A stretch of 60,328 nucleotides of DNA from Candidatus Latescibacterota bacterium (GTDB lineage Bacteria; Latescibacterota; UBA2968; GCA-2709665). A program made the translations under genes and the position numbers. How positions within the stretch are numbered: position 1 is the first letter of the stretch; each line of letters begins with the position of its first letter. The stretch lies in assembly GCA_012270675.1 (NCBI GenBank), contig JAAXHW010000083.1, positions 1 to 60,328 on the forward strand, in the 5' to 3' direction. Under the pieces are notes generated by a model that saw nothing but the letters and a program-made list of their open reading frames with translations, was not told where the DNA came from and did not search any database. Positions 37,133 to 45,686 of the stretch are shown here, piece after piece.

Positions 37133-39835
37133 ATGTTCATCTGTCTCGTCCTGCTCGTGCTGGTTCTGCTTCTTCCCGCTTTCCTTGAGGCCGCCCCGGA
37201 TGCGGCCATCTCACCGGGGGTGGACCAGGGGAATATTGAGCCGCTACGCAATAAGCTCAAGCCCGTGCTGGCGCTCTCAGAGCCGGAACTCTTACGTCTT
37301 ATCCCGGACCGCTCCGGATTCCGCTTCGTGGGATGTCCCAACTGCGAAAACGGCGCGGAGGAAAACCAGATCACGTGGCGTATCGAACGCCCGGACGAAA
37401 CCTTCTGCCGCTTCTGCGGGATGCGTTATCCCGGCGAGGCCTACCCGGAAACCGGCGTCCTCCGCGTCACAAACCCGCTGGGTGAAATCCAGGAATACCC
37501 CTACTGGGAGGCGCCGCACCCGCCCCCGACCCCGCTCCCGCATTCCCTGTCCGCGTTCGACCCGAAGGGAGGCTACCGCCACTATTTCCGGGCCAAAGGC
37601 TGGCAGGTCGCCCAGGACTATTTTATGAACGCCGCGTGGGACCTGGCCCAACTTTATTTTCTCACCCGGGACGCATCTTATGCGCACCGCGCCGCCCTCA
37701 TCCTGAAACGGTTCGCCGATGTCTACCCCGGCTACTGCGTCAACTACGACATGCCCTTCCAGCAAAAAGTCGTCTTCCCCGGCGATCAGGGATTCCCCTA
37801 TCCGGTCCCCGACTACCGGGCCGCCAAACTCTCTTTCTGGACCTATTCCGACATCCCTACCCCCCTCATCCGGGCCTACGACCTCATCCGGGACAGCGGC
37901 GCGCTGGAGGTCGGGGCAAAACGCCGGATCGAAGCGGACCTCTTCCGGGCCAGCATCGCCTTCGTCCGCGCCTACCCGCAGCAGCTGAGCAATGCCGACC
38001 CCTATATTCTGCGCGGGCTGATCGCGGCCGGCCGCGTGCTGAACGACCCGGCATACATCCACGAGGCCGTGGACTGGACCGGCAGAATTGTCAGAAAACA
38101 GTTCTTCGTCGACGGCATGTGGCACGAGGGCACGGTCTCCTACCACACCATGACCCTCAACGGCCTGGACCCGCTCTTCGAACTCCTCGACGGCTACAGC
38201 GACCCCCCCGGCTACACCCACCCGGAAACCGGGGAACGCTTCGACAACCTGGATCTCCCGGCACGGTTGCCCATCCTCGAAAAAGCCCGGCCGATTCCCC
38301 GGGTGCTCCGCTATCCCAACGGCCGGGTCGTTCCCATTCACGACGCCTGGGCACACGAGCAGCGGGACCCCACGGCGTCCACCGGCCCGCACCTGCTGCC
38401 GGGCGTCGGCCACGCCTGGCTCGGCCGGGGGCGCGGTGCCCACCAGGTGCAGGCCCACCTCCACTTCTCCGGTGCCTACGGCCACGCGCACGCCGATCTG
38501 TTGAGCATCACCCTCTTCTCACACGGAAACGAGCGCCTCTCCGACATCGGATACACCTGGACCAAACACAGGGAATGGACCGCCTGCACCCTCTCGCACA
38601 GCACGGTCATGGTAGACGGGCAGAACCAGACGCACGGGTCCGAGAAACGCCCCTCCGACGGCAATCTGCTCCTGTACATCCCCGGAGACGGGAATTTCCA
38701 GGCCGTTGAGGCCGACGGCGCGCGCGCCTACCCCGGCATCGCGCAGACCTACCGGCGGATGCTGCTCCTCATCGGCGTCTCCCCGGAGGACGCATACGTG
38801 GTGGACCTCTTCCACGTCAGGGGCGGCAAACGGCACGAATACACCCTGGTTGGAGACGCAAACCACGACGGCGCGATCGAAACCGACCTGTCAAAGACCA
38901 GATATGGGGATACGCTCCTTCCGCCCGGCGTCGCCTTCCGCCTCCCAACCGGGGAAAACGTCCCCGGCGATGCGCAGGGCCACAATATCGCCTACGCGTA
39001 CGTGCGAAACGTCGAACACGCCTTGCCCGCCGGTGCGTGGACCGCCACCTTCACCAGCGAGGCAGCCCCGGAGGCCGCCGTAAACGTGCACGACCTCTCC
39101 GGGCTGGACGCCCGGCTTCTGTTTGGCGTTGTCCCCTCGGTCCGCCGTGCCGGGGAAAACGAAGGCAAGGTGGACGACTTCACCATGCCCACCCTCATCC
39201 AGCGCCGCGAGGGGAGGGACCTCTCCAGCGCTTTTGTCAGCATCCTGGAACCTTTCGAGGGTCGCCCCTTTCTCACCTCGGTCGAGCGCCTCCCCCTTCC
39301 GGACCCGAACGACATCGCCCTCAAAATCACCTTCGGCGATCGAACGGACCATCTGCTCATCACCTCCGGCGATCACCCCCTGCGCACGGGCGACATCCTC
39401 CTCCGGGGCCGAATCGGCTTCATACGCGAACGAAACGGGACCGTTGAGCGGATGATTCTGGTGGGGGGAACGGTCCTGGAAAAAGGCCTCCACCGGCTGA
39501 TGGACGAGGGGATGGTCCGTGGAGGGATCGTGGACGTGCTGAGAAAAGCGCGGGGGGATGCGGTGGACGGGCTGGTTGTGGATTGTCCGCTCCTGCCCGG
39601 TGACCGGCTCAAAGGATTAACGGTGATTGTAACGGACGGCGCGGGGTTCACCTATGGGTATGAAGTCGCAGGTGTATCAGATCGGGAAGGCCGTCCTGTT
39701 CTGCTTCTCTCCGACGACCCCGGCTTTGAAATCGGCCCGGACGGCATCAGCAGGCATACCTTCTTCCCGGGCCGGTCGTGGACCGGACGGAACCGCTTCG
39801 AAATTGCCAATGTCACAACAGGTCAGGACCCCTGA
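37133..39835 (+). CDS. secreted heparinase II/III-family polysaccharide lyase-like protein
   Basis: This 900-residue protein has an N-terminal signal peptide (ending about LEA-AP). An unusual zinc-ribbon-like four-cysteine motif (C68xxC71, C92xxC95) precedes the (alpha/alpha) toroid (AKGWQVAQDYFMNAAWDLAQLYFLT). The heparinase II/III-like beta-sheet domain follows, with HFSGAYGHAHADLLSI, SDIGYTW and STVMVDGQNQT. Such enzymes cleave uronate-containing glycans by beta-elimination; WHEGTVSYHTMTLNG resembles the catalytic Tyr/His loop. The C-terminal 250 residues are beta-rich. Together with the sulfatase this suggests a sulfated, uronate-containing substrate. Confidence 0.85.
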   Translation: MFICLVLLVLVLLLPAFLEAAPDAAISPGVDQGNIEPLRNKLKPVLALSEPELLRLIPDRSGFRFVGCPNCENGAEENQITWRIERPDETFCRFCGMRYPGEAYPETGVLRVTNPLGEIQEYPYWEAPHPPPTPLPHSLSAFDPKGGYRHYFRAKGWQVAQDYFMNAAWDLAQLYFLTRDASYAHRAALILKRFADVYPGYCVNYDMPFQQKVVFPGDQGFPYPVPDYRAAKLSFWTYSDIPTPLIRAYDLIRDSGALEVGAKRRIEADLFRASIAFVRAYPQQLSNADPYILRGLIAAGRVLNDPAYIHEAVDWTGRIVRKQFFVDGMWHEGTVSYHTMTLNGLDPLFELLDGYSDPPGYTHPETGERFDNLDLPARLPILEKARPIPRVLRYPNGRVVPIHDAWAHEQRDPTASTGPHLLPGVGHAWLGRGRGAHQVQAHLHFSGAYGHAHADLLSITLFSHGNERLSDIGYTWTKHREWTACTLSHSTVMVDGQNQTHGSEKRPSDGNLLLYIPGDGNFQAVEADGARAYPGIAQTYRRMLLLIGVSPEDAYVVDLFHVRGGKRHEYTLVGDANHDGAIETDLSKTRYGDTLLPPGVAFRLPTGENVPGDAQGHNIAYAYVRNVEHALPAGAWTATFTSEAAPEAAVNVHDLSGLDARLLFGVVPSVRRAGENEGKVDDFTMPTLIQRREGRDLSSAFVSILEPFEGRPFLTSVERLPLPDPNDIALKITFGDRTDHLLITSGDHPLRTGDILLRGRIGFIRERNGTVERMILVGGTVLEKGLHRLMDEGMVRGGIVDVLRKARGDAVDGLVVDCPLLPGDRLKGLTVIVTDGAGFTYGYEVAGVSDREGRPVLLLSDDPGFEIGPDGISRHTFFPGRSWTGRNRFEIANVTTGQDP

Positions 39836-39870
39836 AAAATCGGGGATTTCGCGCAAAGGAGACGCCTTCA

Positions 39871-42291
39871 ATGGTCACCATCCACGATACCACCGACCTT
39901 AAGACCGCGCACCTTCCCTCAGGGGAAAACGACCTGAGCCGGCGCTACCTCCGCATGCTGGAAGCGTGGGTGCCCGTCGGCATCGAATTCTTCGCCGACT
40001 GGCCGGACCGCCCCGGCTGCGGGCACTTCTTCGGCGGCTGCCACTGGTACGGCAACGAAACCAACGCCCCCGCCGAGGCCTTTGCCTTAGCCAGCGTCTC
40101 CCCCGAATACGACGAACAGGCTGTCGGCGTCTCCAGATCCGACCTCCGGGAAATGGCCATCAAGGGCCTCCGCTACCTCTGCTTCACCCACGACACCGGT
40201 CCTGAAGACTGCGTCCGGCCCGTCACCGGCCTCGGGTGCCCGGAAAATTGCAGCACCAAATGGGGCGAGCGCGGCAGGGGCTTCTTCCGGGAAAGCCAGT
40301 GCGGCAGCGGCATCGCCAGCATGGCCCGCATCTGCCTTCTCCTGCGCGACCACATCGACGAGGAAACCTGGATGATGGTGGCCCGCATTCACGAAGACTA
40401 TGCGCTGCGCTTCGGCGATATGCCCCCCAAAAGCGGCGTCTACGTAGACACCCAGATGGAAGAAAACGCCTGGACCTCTATGGGCCTCACCTCCTGCTTC
40501 CTCTTTCTCTCCCGCCACAAAAATGCGTCCGACTGGGAGGCACTGACGCACCGCTGGATGTATTCCACCTGCGCCGCTCCACAGGACGCAAAGGATCACG
40601 GTCCCGTCGGCGACGCTACTGCCCGGGACCTCGCTTTCAAGACCTTCACCGCGTTGCCCGACTACTGGGCGGAGAACCACGGCATGGTTTATCCCAACTA
40701 TACCGGCTCCGGTGTCCGGTCTCTCATGAGCGTCGGCTCCCACTACAAACTCTGGGGCAGGGACCTCCCTCCCGAACTCTTCTGGAACCGCAAGCGCGTC
40801 TACGAAAACCTCAAATTCCTCACCGACGGCGGGGGCTACGCCCAGGCCGTTCAGGGCATGGACTGGCCCTACCTTTCCACCGTCGGAACAGAGACCTCCC
40901 ACGCCATCGCCGCCGTCTTCTTCAACGATGCCGCCGCTGCCGCGCTCCATCGCCGGGGTCTTCGTTACGGCGAACTCCGGATGGAAGGCAACAACGGCAG
41001 GCTCTTCGACCCCGACCTGGCCATGAAAGCGCACGGCCAGCAGGACCCCCTCATCATGCGGGAAACCAACATCCGCTCCGTCGCCCACCTCTACCTCTTC
41101 CATCGCCTCTTCGGGTCCGGACCCGACCCCATCTCCGAAGCCGAACTCGAAGACCGCCTCGCCGGTGTGCGCACCTTCCCGCACGCCGGATTCGTCCACC
41201 ACAGGCATAAAAACGGCCAGACCTCCTTCGCCTGGCGAAACGCCATCATGGCCTTGCCCCTCACAAAAGAAGGCATCTACACCATCGCCCCCTGCTCCGA
41301 CACCTATCTGGGCGTTCCGGTTGTGCAGAACCGCCCCGACAGCCACCGTCTCCAGAAGGTCACCGTCACCGAATACGGGCACAGCTTCGCCGCCGCCCTG
41401 GTTATGGACCGCTGCCAGGAGACCCTTCGCCAGCAGGTCCTCTTCGCCAGCCTTCCCGACGGCCGCGTCCTTTCCTTCGAACGCTTCGTCGCACTGGAGG
41501 ATCTCACCCTCGAATCCCTGGACCAGGGCTTGCTCCGCATTACCAACGAAACCTTCCCCTTGCTTGCCCCCAACTGCCGGGGTGTCCGTACGCTCTACCA
41601 TCCCGATGGGGCAACCGATTACAGAGGCTGGCACGGCGATGCCGAAAGCGACGATATTGTTGACGCGCTTGGACAACCCGTCTGGCTCAACATCGACAAC
41701 CGCCTGGGCATCCGTTTCACAGGTACCGGACAGGCGGTCTACCACAACCGCCATTACTACAAACCCTACCGCGCCATCGCCGACGACCTCACCCTTGCCC
41801 GCCAGCAGCAACCGAAATCGCTCAAACCCGGTGATGAGGCCGGCCGCCTGACCGCCCTGCTCACTCCTGAGCAATCTCACGATGAGACCGCCGCAACCGG
41901 CTTCCACGCCCTGTCGGGTGCAAAGAACAGCGCTGCGCTTGCCGCGGACGGCTATCTCGCAGCGGCCAACTTCGAGGCAGACCGCCGCGCCTGTGCGTTC
42001 AGCCTGTCCCGCCCGGAAAAATTGCCGATCTACGCCGGCGCAACCGTCGAGGCTGCCGGAAACACCCTGCGTTGCACCCTCACCCTCAACGGCCAGACCG
42101 CCTGCCTTCTTGGGGCTGTCCGCACCCTTCGGGTCGAGGGTGACATCCGGGTGGACGCTGTTCCGGACGGCGCGACCTATGTGACCAATATCGGAGCGGG
42201 CGACGCACGGGTGGAAATCGCAAGCGGCGAAGGCGCAGGAGCAACCGAACGGATCGCGCCTGGTGAGACCAGGGGCATTCCGGGGTTCTGA
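39871..42291 (+). CDS. uncharacterised 806-residue protein, lyase-like (alpha/alpha plus beta-sandwich layout)
   Basis: No family was recognised with confidence. The N-terminal half is helical with conserved aromatic and Cys-containing loops (CGHFFGGCHWYGNETN, CPENCSTKWGERGRG, NHGMVYPNYTGSGVRS). The middle holds HAGFVHHRHKNGQTSFAWRN, and the C-terminal third is beta-rich, recalling polysaccharide lyases with a toroid plus sandwich. NHGMVYPNY could be a catalytic Asn-His-Tyr neighbourhood. No signal peptide is seen. AAAGGAG precedes the ATG at 39871. The heparinase gene ends 35 bases earlier, so co-transcription is likely. Confidence 0.7.
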   Translation: MVTIHDTTDLKTAHLPSGENDLSRRYLRMLEAWVPVGIEFFADWPDRPGCGHFFGGCHWYGNETNAPAEAFALASVSPEYDEQAVGVSRSDLREMAIKGLRYLCFTHDTGPEDCVRPVTGLGCPENCSTKWGERGRGFFRESQCGSGIASMARICLLLRDHIDEETWMMVARIHEDYALRFGDMPPKSGVYVDTQMEENAWTSMGLTSCFLFLSRHKNASDWEALTHRWMYSTCAAPQDAKDHGPVGDATARDLAFKTFTALPDYWAENHGMVYPNYTGSGVRSLMSVGSHYKLWGRDLPPELFWNRKRVYENLKFLTDGGGYAQAVQGMDWPYLSTVGTETSHAIAAVFFNDAAAAALHRRGLRYGELRMEGNNGRLFDPDLAMKAHGQQDPLIMRETNIRSVAHLYLFHRLFGSGPDPISEAELEDRLAGVRTFPHAGFVHHRHKNGQTSFAWRNAIMALPLTKEGIYTIAPCSDTYLGVPVVQNRPDSHRLQKVTVTEYGHSFAAALVMDRCQETLRQQVLFASLPDGRVLSFERFVALEDLTLESLDQGLLRITNETFPLLAPNCRGVRTLYHPDGATDYRGWHGDAESDDIVDALGQPVWLNIDNRLGIRFTGTGQAVYHNRHYYKPYRAIADDLTLARQQQPKSLKPGDEAGRLTALLTPEQSHDETAATGFHALSGAKNSAALAADGYLAAANFEADRRACAFSLSRPEKLPIYAGATVEAAGNTLRCTLTLNGQTACLLGAVRTLRVEGDIRVDAVPDGATYVTNIGAGDARVEIASGEGAGATERIAPGETRGIPGF

Positions 42292-42340
42292 TTGCCGGAC
42301 CACCGGATCGTGCGTTACACCCTATTGCGTGGAGGTCAGG

Positions 42341-43450
42341 ATGCAGACACGGGTGGATCAGGTTTATCTGTACTGCACCAGGATCGATCGCGTGGAGGCC
42401 CCTTTCGAACAGTACCGGGCGCTTGCTTATAACGCATTGAACCGGGTGGACCTGCCCCTGCCTGTGGCGGGGAAAATCCTGTTGAAGCCGAATGCGACGG
42501 TGCTTTATCCTCCGGAAAAGCGGATTGTCACGCATCCGGGGTTTCTGGCGGGGATGGTCGACGCGCTGGTGGAGGCGGGCGTGGGTGCAGAGCGGCTGGC
42601 GGTGGGAGACGGCCAGTCGGGCGAGCAGCCGGACCACGGGCATACGTGGAAGGGGGCGGGGTACGCACAGATGGCAGCCCGGCGCGGGGTCTCGCTATTG
42701 GCGTTGAACGAGGCGGAAAGCCGGTCCGTGGCGGTGCCCGGAGGGGTGGTATATGAGGCGTATCCCATTTACTGGGAGGTGACGGATTGCGCGTTTTTCT
42801 TTAACGTGCCCCTGGCCAAATGCCACAACCTGGGCTGTACGACGCTGGCGGTCAAAAATTTGATGGGCATCCTGGCCAGGCCGGAGCGGCACCTGTGCAC
42901 GGTTCAGGAGGTGGACAAACCACTGGAGGAGGGGATCTGGCGGCTTACCGAAAGCGGGCTGAGCGTGTTTGAAGACCGGTTTTACCACAAGCTGTGCGAT
43001 CTGGTCGCTGCGCTGCGGGCCCTGAATATCCCGCGGCTGTGTGTGGTTGACGGCCTGATCGGGCGGGACGGGACGGCGTTCAACGAGGGGGAGAACCATC
43101 CGCTGGGGTGGACACTGATGGGGGAGAACGAGGTGCACGTGGATGCGGTGGGGACGTATCTGATGGGACTGGACCCGGCGGTTACGCCCTATCTGGCGTT
43201 CGCGGCCGACCGGGGGCTGGGGACAAATCGGATCGAGGAGATCGAGGTGGTCGATCTGGCCAGTGGAGCGGTGCTGGACATGGAAGCGCTGAAAGCGGTG
43301 CGGTCGAAGCGAACGCTGATGCCGATTGCGCGGTACGAAGGGGGATATTACGACCGGTTTCGAGCAGACGGGTCGGTGGTGCCCTGGAGGCTCGATGAGG
43401 TGAACAGGCAGCGGCAGACGGACGGTCTGGAGCCTGTTTCACCCGGATAA
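42341..43450 (+). CDS. DUF362-family protein
   Basis: This 369-residue protein has the DUF362 core: LLKPNATVLYPPEKRIVTHP, AVGDGQSGEQPDHGHTW, FFFNVPLAKCHNLGCTTLAVKNLMG and the closing FAADRGLGTN. It lacks the ferredoxin-type cysteine cluster that some members carry. The function is unknown; some relatives act in iron-sulfur or cofactor-linked redox processes. Codon use differs visibly from its neighbours: G-ending codons (GCG, GTG, GGG, CGG) replace the C-ending ones of adjacent genes, which suggests a separate origin. GGAGG precedes the ATG at 42341. Confidence 0.82.
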   Translation: MQTRVDQVYLYCTRIDRVEAPFEQYRALAYNALNRVDLPLPVAGKILLKPNATVLYPPEKRIVTHPGFLAGMVDALVEAGVGAERLAVGDGQSGEQPDHGHTWKGAGYAQMAARRGVSLLALNEAESRSVAVPGGVVYEAYPIYWEVTDCAFFFNVPLAKCHNLGCTTLAVKNLMGILARPERHLCTVQEVDKPLEEGIWRLTESGLSVFEDRFYHKLCDLVAALRALNIPRLCVVDGLIGRDGTAFNEGENHPLGWTLMGENEVHVDAVGTYLMGLDPAVTPYLAFAADRGLGTNRIEEIEVVDLASGAVLDMEALKAVRSKRTLMPIARYEGGYYDRFRADGSVVPWRLDEVNRQRQTDGLEPVSPG

Positions 43451-43467
43451 AAAGACGATCGGGAGAT

Positions 43468-43581
43468 ATGTCTGAGGTTATTCGTATTCATCCGGAGAAT
43501 AAGAAGATTTTTGAGTATCGCGGCAGGCCGGTGGTGCTGGTGTGTGCTACCGGGCATTACGGAGCGGTGGCGTTGGGGTGA
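43468..43581 (+). pseudogene. truncated N-terminus of a glycosidase-like (cellulase-type) protein
   Basis: A 37-codon frame with a ribosome site (GGGAG) reads IRIHPENKKIFEYRGRPVV, then LVCATGHYGAVALG, and stops. That is the characteristic N-terminal strand of large TIM-barrel glycosidase-like proteins, where a pattern such as FRGKP-hhLh-AEHYG continues into several hundred further residues. Nothing recognisable follows before the E1 alpha gene, so this looks like a deletion remnant. It shares the G-ending codon style of the DUF362 gene just upstream. Confidence 0.5.
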
Positions 43582-43665
43582 ACATCAGACGTCCGTATCG
43601 GTGAAACCCATACCAGGACGCCGTTTTCGCTCAGTCTCAGATTCCGAAAAAGGAGAATATACACC

Positions 43666-44670
43666 ATGCCCGATGCAGCAAAGCGCATCCAAATGCTCCG
43701 CCTCATGTATCGCATCCGCTACTTCGAGGAAAAGGTTCGGACCCTGTACGACTACCACTACCGGCTCCGGAAGGACGACCTGGACACCGCCCGAAGCAAG
43801 GGGGTCATCGAAGGCGCTCTGCACCTCTCCATCGGGCAGGAGGCGACCTCGGTGGGCACCTGTGCAGCGCTGGAAGCGGACGACTATGTTACCAGCACCC
43901 ACCGCGGGCACGGCCACGCCATTGCAAAGGGCGCGGACCTGAAGCCGATGATGGCGGAACTGATGGGCCGGAAGACCGGTTACTGCGGCGGGTGCGGCGG
44001 CTCCATGCACCTCTTCAGCGCCGAACTCGGGCTGCTGGGCGGCAACGGCATCGTCGGCGGGCAGATCCCCCTTGCCGCGGGCGCGGCCTTTTCCGCGCGC
44101 TACCGGGGTACGAAACAGGTCGCGGTGGCCTTTTTCAGCGAGGGTGCCGCCAACCAGGGTACTTTCCACGAAACCCTGAATATGGCGGCGCTCTGGGACC
44201 TTCCCGCCATCTTCTTGTGTGAGAACAACCTCTACGCCGCCTCAACCCCTTCGACCATTACCCTCTCCATACCGGATATCGCCCACAGGGCGTCCGCTTA
44301 CGGCATTCCGGGCAAAGTCGTAGACGGCCAGGACGTGCTCGCCGTTTACGACACTGTCTCCGAAGCCGCGGTCCGCGCCCGGGCGGGCGAGGGGGCCACG
44401 TTGATCGAGAGCAAAACCTACCGCTTTGGCGCGCACACCGCCCTGGGGAAAGCGCACAACAACCCTGAAGAGCTGATTGCCTGGTTGAAGCGTGACCCCA
44501 TCACGATGTTCGAAAAAAAGCTGATCGACGACGGATACATGGCCTCCCGCGAACAGGAAGCCATGAAAGAGGAAGTGATCGCAGAAGTTGAAGCAGCCGA
44601 AGCTTTTGGCAAGCAAAGCGCGTTTCCCGAATTCCGTGACCTGCCGATAACGCCCGGGGTGGGGTTGTGA
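43666..44670 (+). CDS. thiamine-pyrophosphate-dependent dehydrogenase E1, alpha subunit (acetoin/pyruvate type)
   Basis: This 334-residue E1 alpha subunit of a 2-oxoacid or acetoin dehydrogenase has STHRGHGHAIAKG, GGCGGSMHLF and GGNGIVGGQIPLAAGAA. The TPP-magnesium motif region reads FFSEGAANQGTFHETLNMA, where most enzymes have GDGAANQG; here SEG replaces GDG. It would decarboxylate its substrate with the beta subunit and pass the acyl group to a lipoyl E2. The beta subunit follows 47 bases later. A ribosome site (AAGGAG) is present. Confidence 0.9.
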   Translation: MPDAAKRIQMLRLMYRIRYFEEKVRTLYDYHYRLRKDDLDTARSKGVIEGALHLSIGQEATSVGTCAALEADDYVTSTHRGHGHAIAKGADLKPMMAELMGRKTGYCGGCGGSMHLFSAELGLLGGNGIVGGQIPLAAGAAFSARYRGTKQVAVAFFSEGAANQGTFHETLNMAALWDLPAIFLCENNLYAASTPSTITLSIPDIAHRASAYGIPGKVVDGQDVLAVYDTVSEAAVRARAGEGATLIESKTYRFGAHTALGKAHNNPEELIAWLKRDPITMFEKKLIDDGYMASREQEAMKEEVIAEVEAAEAFGKQSAFPEFRDLPITPGVGL

Positions 44671-44717
44671 GACACGGGTCGTCCTGTCGGGAACCACACA
44701 AACAGCGAGAAAAAACC

Positions 44718-45677
44718 ATGCGCGAACTGACCTGCGGCGATGCCGTAAGCGAGGCCCTCCGGGAAGAAATGGCCCGGGACGAAACCGTCTTCTCCATCGG
44801 GGAGGACATCGGTCCGGTCAGAGACCGGAAAAATCTCTGGGACCAGTTCCGGGAAAGGCGGGTCTGGCAGACCCCGATCTCGGAATCCGGCTTTACAGGG
44901 ATCGCAGTTGGCGCAGCGATGTCCGGGTTACGCCCGGTGGCGGTTATCATGTACTGCGATTTCGTCACCGTATGCATGGACCCGATTGTCAACCAGGCCG
45001 CAAAAATTCACCTCATGTCGGGCGGCCGGATCAAGGTTCCCGTGGTTATCCGCACCCCGGGCGGCGGCGGCACCAGAGAGGCCGGCCATCACAGCCAGAG
45101 CCTGGAGAGCTGGTTTGTGCACACCCCCGGCCTGAAAGTGGTTATGCCCTCAACGCCTGCCGATGCAAAAGGCCTGATGAAATCCAGCATCCGGGAGGAC
45201 GGCCCCGTTGTGTACATCGAACACCGTCTGGTGCGCGCCATCGCACAGCCGGTGCCCGACGGCGAGTGGCTCGTCCCCCTGGGCCAGGCCGATGTCAAGC
45301 GGGAGGGTGGCGACATGACCGTCGTGGCCACTTCCTTTGCGGTCCACAAAGCGCTGGAGGCAGCCGCTGACCTCGACAACGAGATCGACGTTGAGGTTGT
45401 GGACCCGCGAACCCTGGTCCCGTTAGACGTTGAAACCATCGTGCGGTCCGTCCGGAAGACAGGCCGCCTCCTTGTGGTCCACGACGCGCCCTCCCGGGGC
45501 GGGGTGGGCGCCGAGATCGTCCGCCAGGTGGTCGAACAGGGTTTTGGATACCTCCGGGCCCCCGCGAAAGTCCTCGGCGGACTGAATACCCCGATGCCTT
45601 ACAGCGCGCCCCTGGAGGACGCCTGCATTCCACAACGGGAAGATATTGTGGAAGCGATCAGGGCGCTGGTGCCTTGA
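44718..45677 (+). CDS. thiamine-pyrophosphate-dependent dehydrogenase E1, beta subunit
   Basis: This 319-residue transketolase-like E1 beta subunit has VFSIGEDIG, TPISESGFTGIAVGAAM, IVNQAAKIHLMSGG, RTPGGGGTREAGHHSQS, EVVDPRTLVPLDVETI and NTPMPYSAPLEDACIP. It pairs with the alpha subunit upstream. The start at ATG 44718 is the family-consistent one; the frame from 44667 adds an unrelated extension. No E2 or E3 gene is found in the window, so those subunits must be encoded elsewhere. Confidence 0.92.
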   Translation: MRELTCGDAVSEALREEMARDETVFSIGEDIGPVRDRKNLWDQFRERRVWQTPISESGFTGIAVGAAMSGLRPVAVIMYCDFVTVCMDPIVNQAAKIHLMSGGRIKVPVVIRTPGGGGTREAGHHSQSLESWFVHTPGLKVVMPSTPADAKGLMKSSIREDGPVVYIEHRLVRAIAQPVPDGEWLVPLGQADVKREGGDMTVVATSFAVHKALEAAADLDNEIDVEVVDPRTLVPLDVETIVRSVRKTGRLLVVHDAPSRGGVGAEIVRQVVEQGFGYLRAPAKVLGGLNTPMPYSAPLEDACIPQREDIVEAIRALVP

Positions 45678-45686
45678 GGCGTTGCG

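Noticed and set aside
40087-42303. Minus-strand open frame of 738 codons under the 806-residue protein
   Set aside because: It mirrors the real gene, lacks recognisable domains and has no ribosome site. It is a GC-rich shadow frame.
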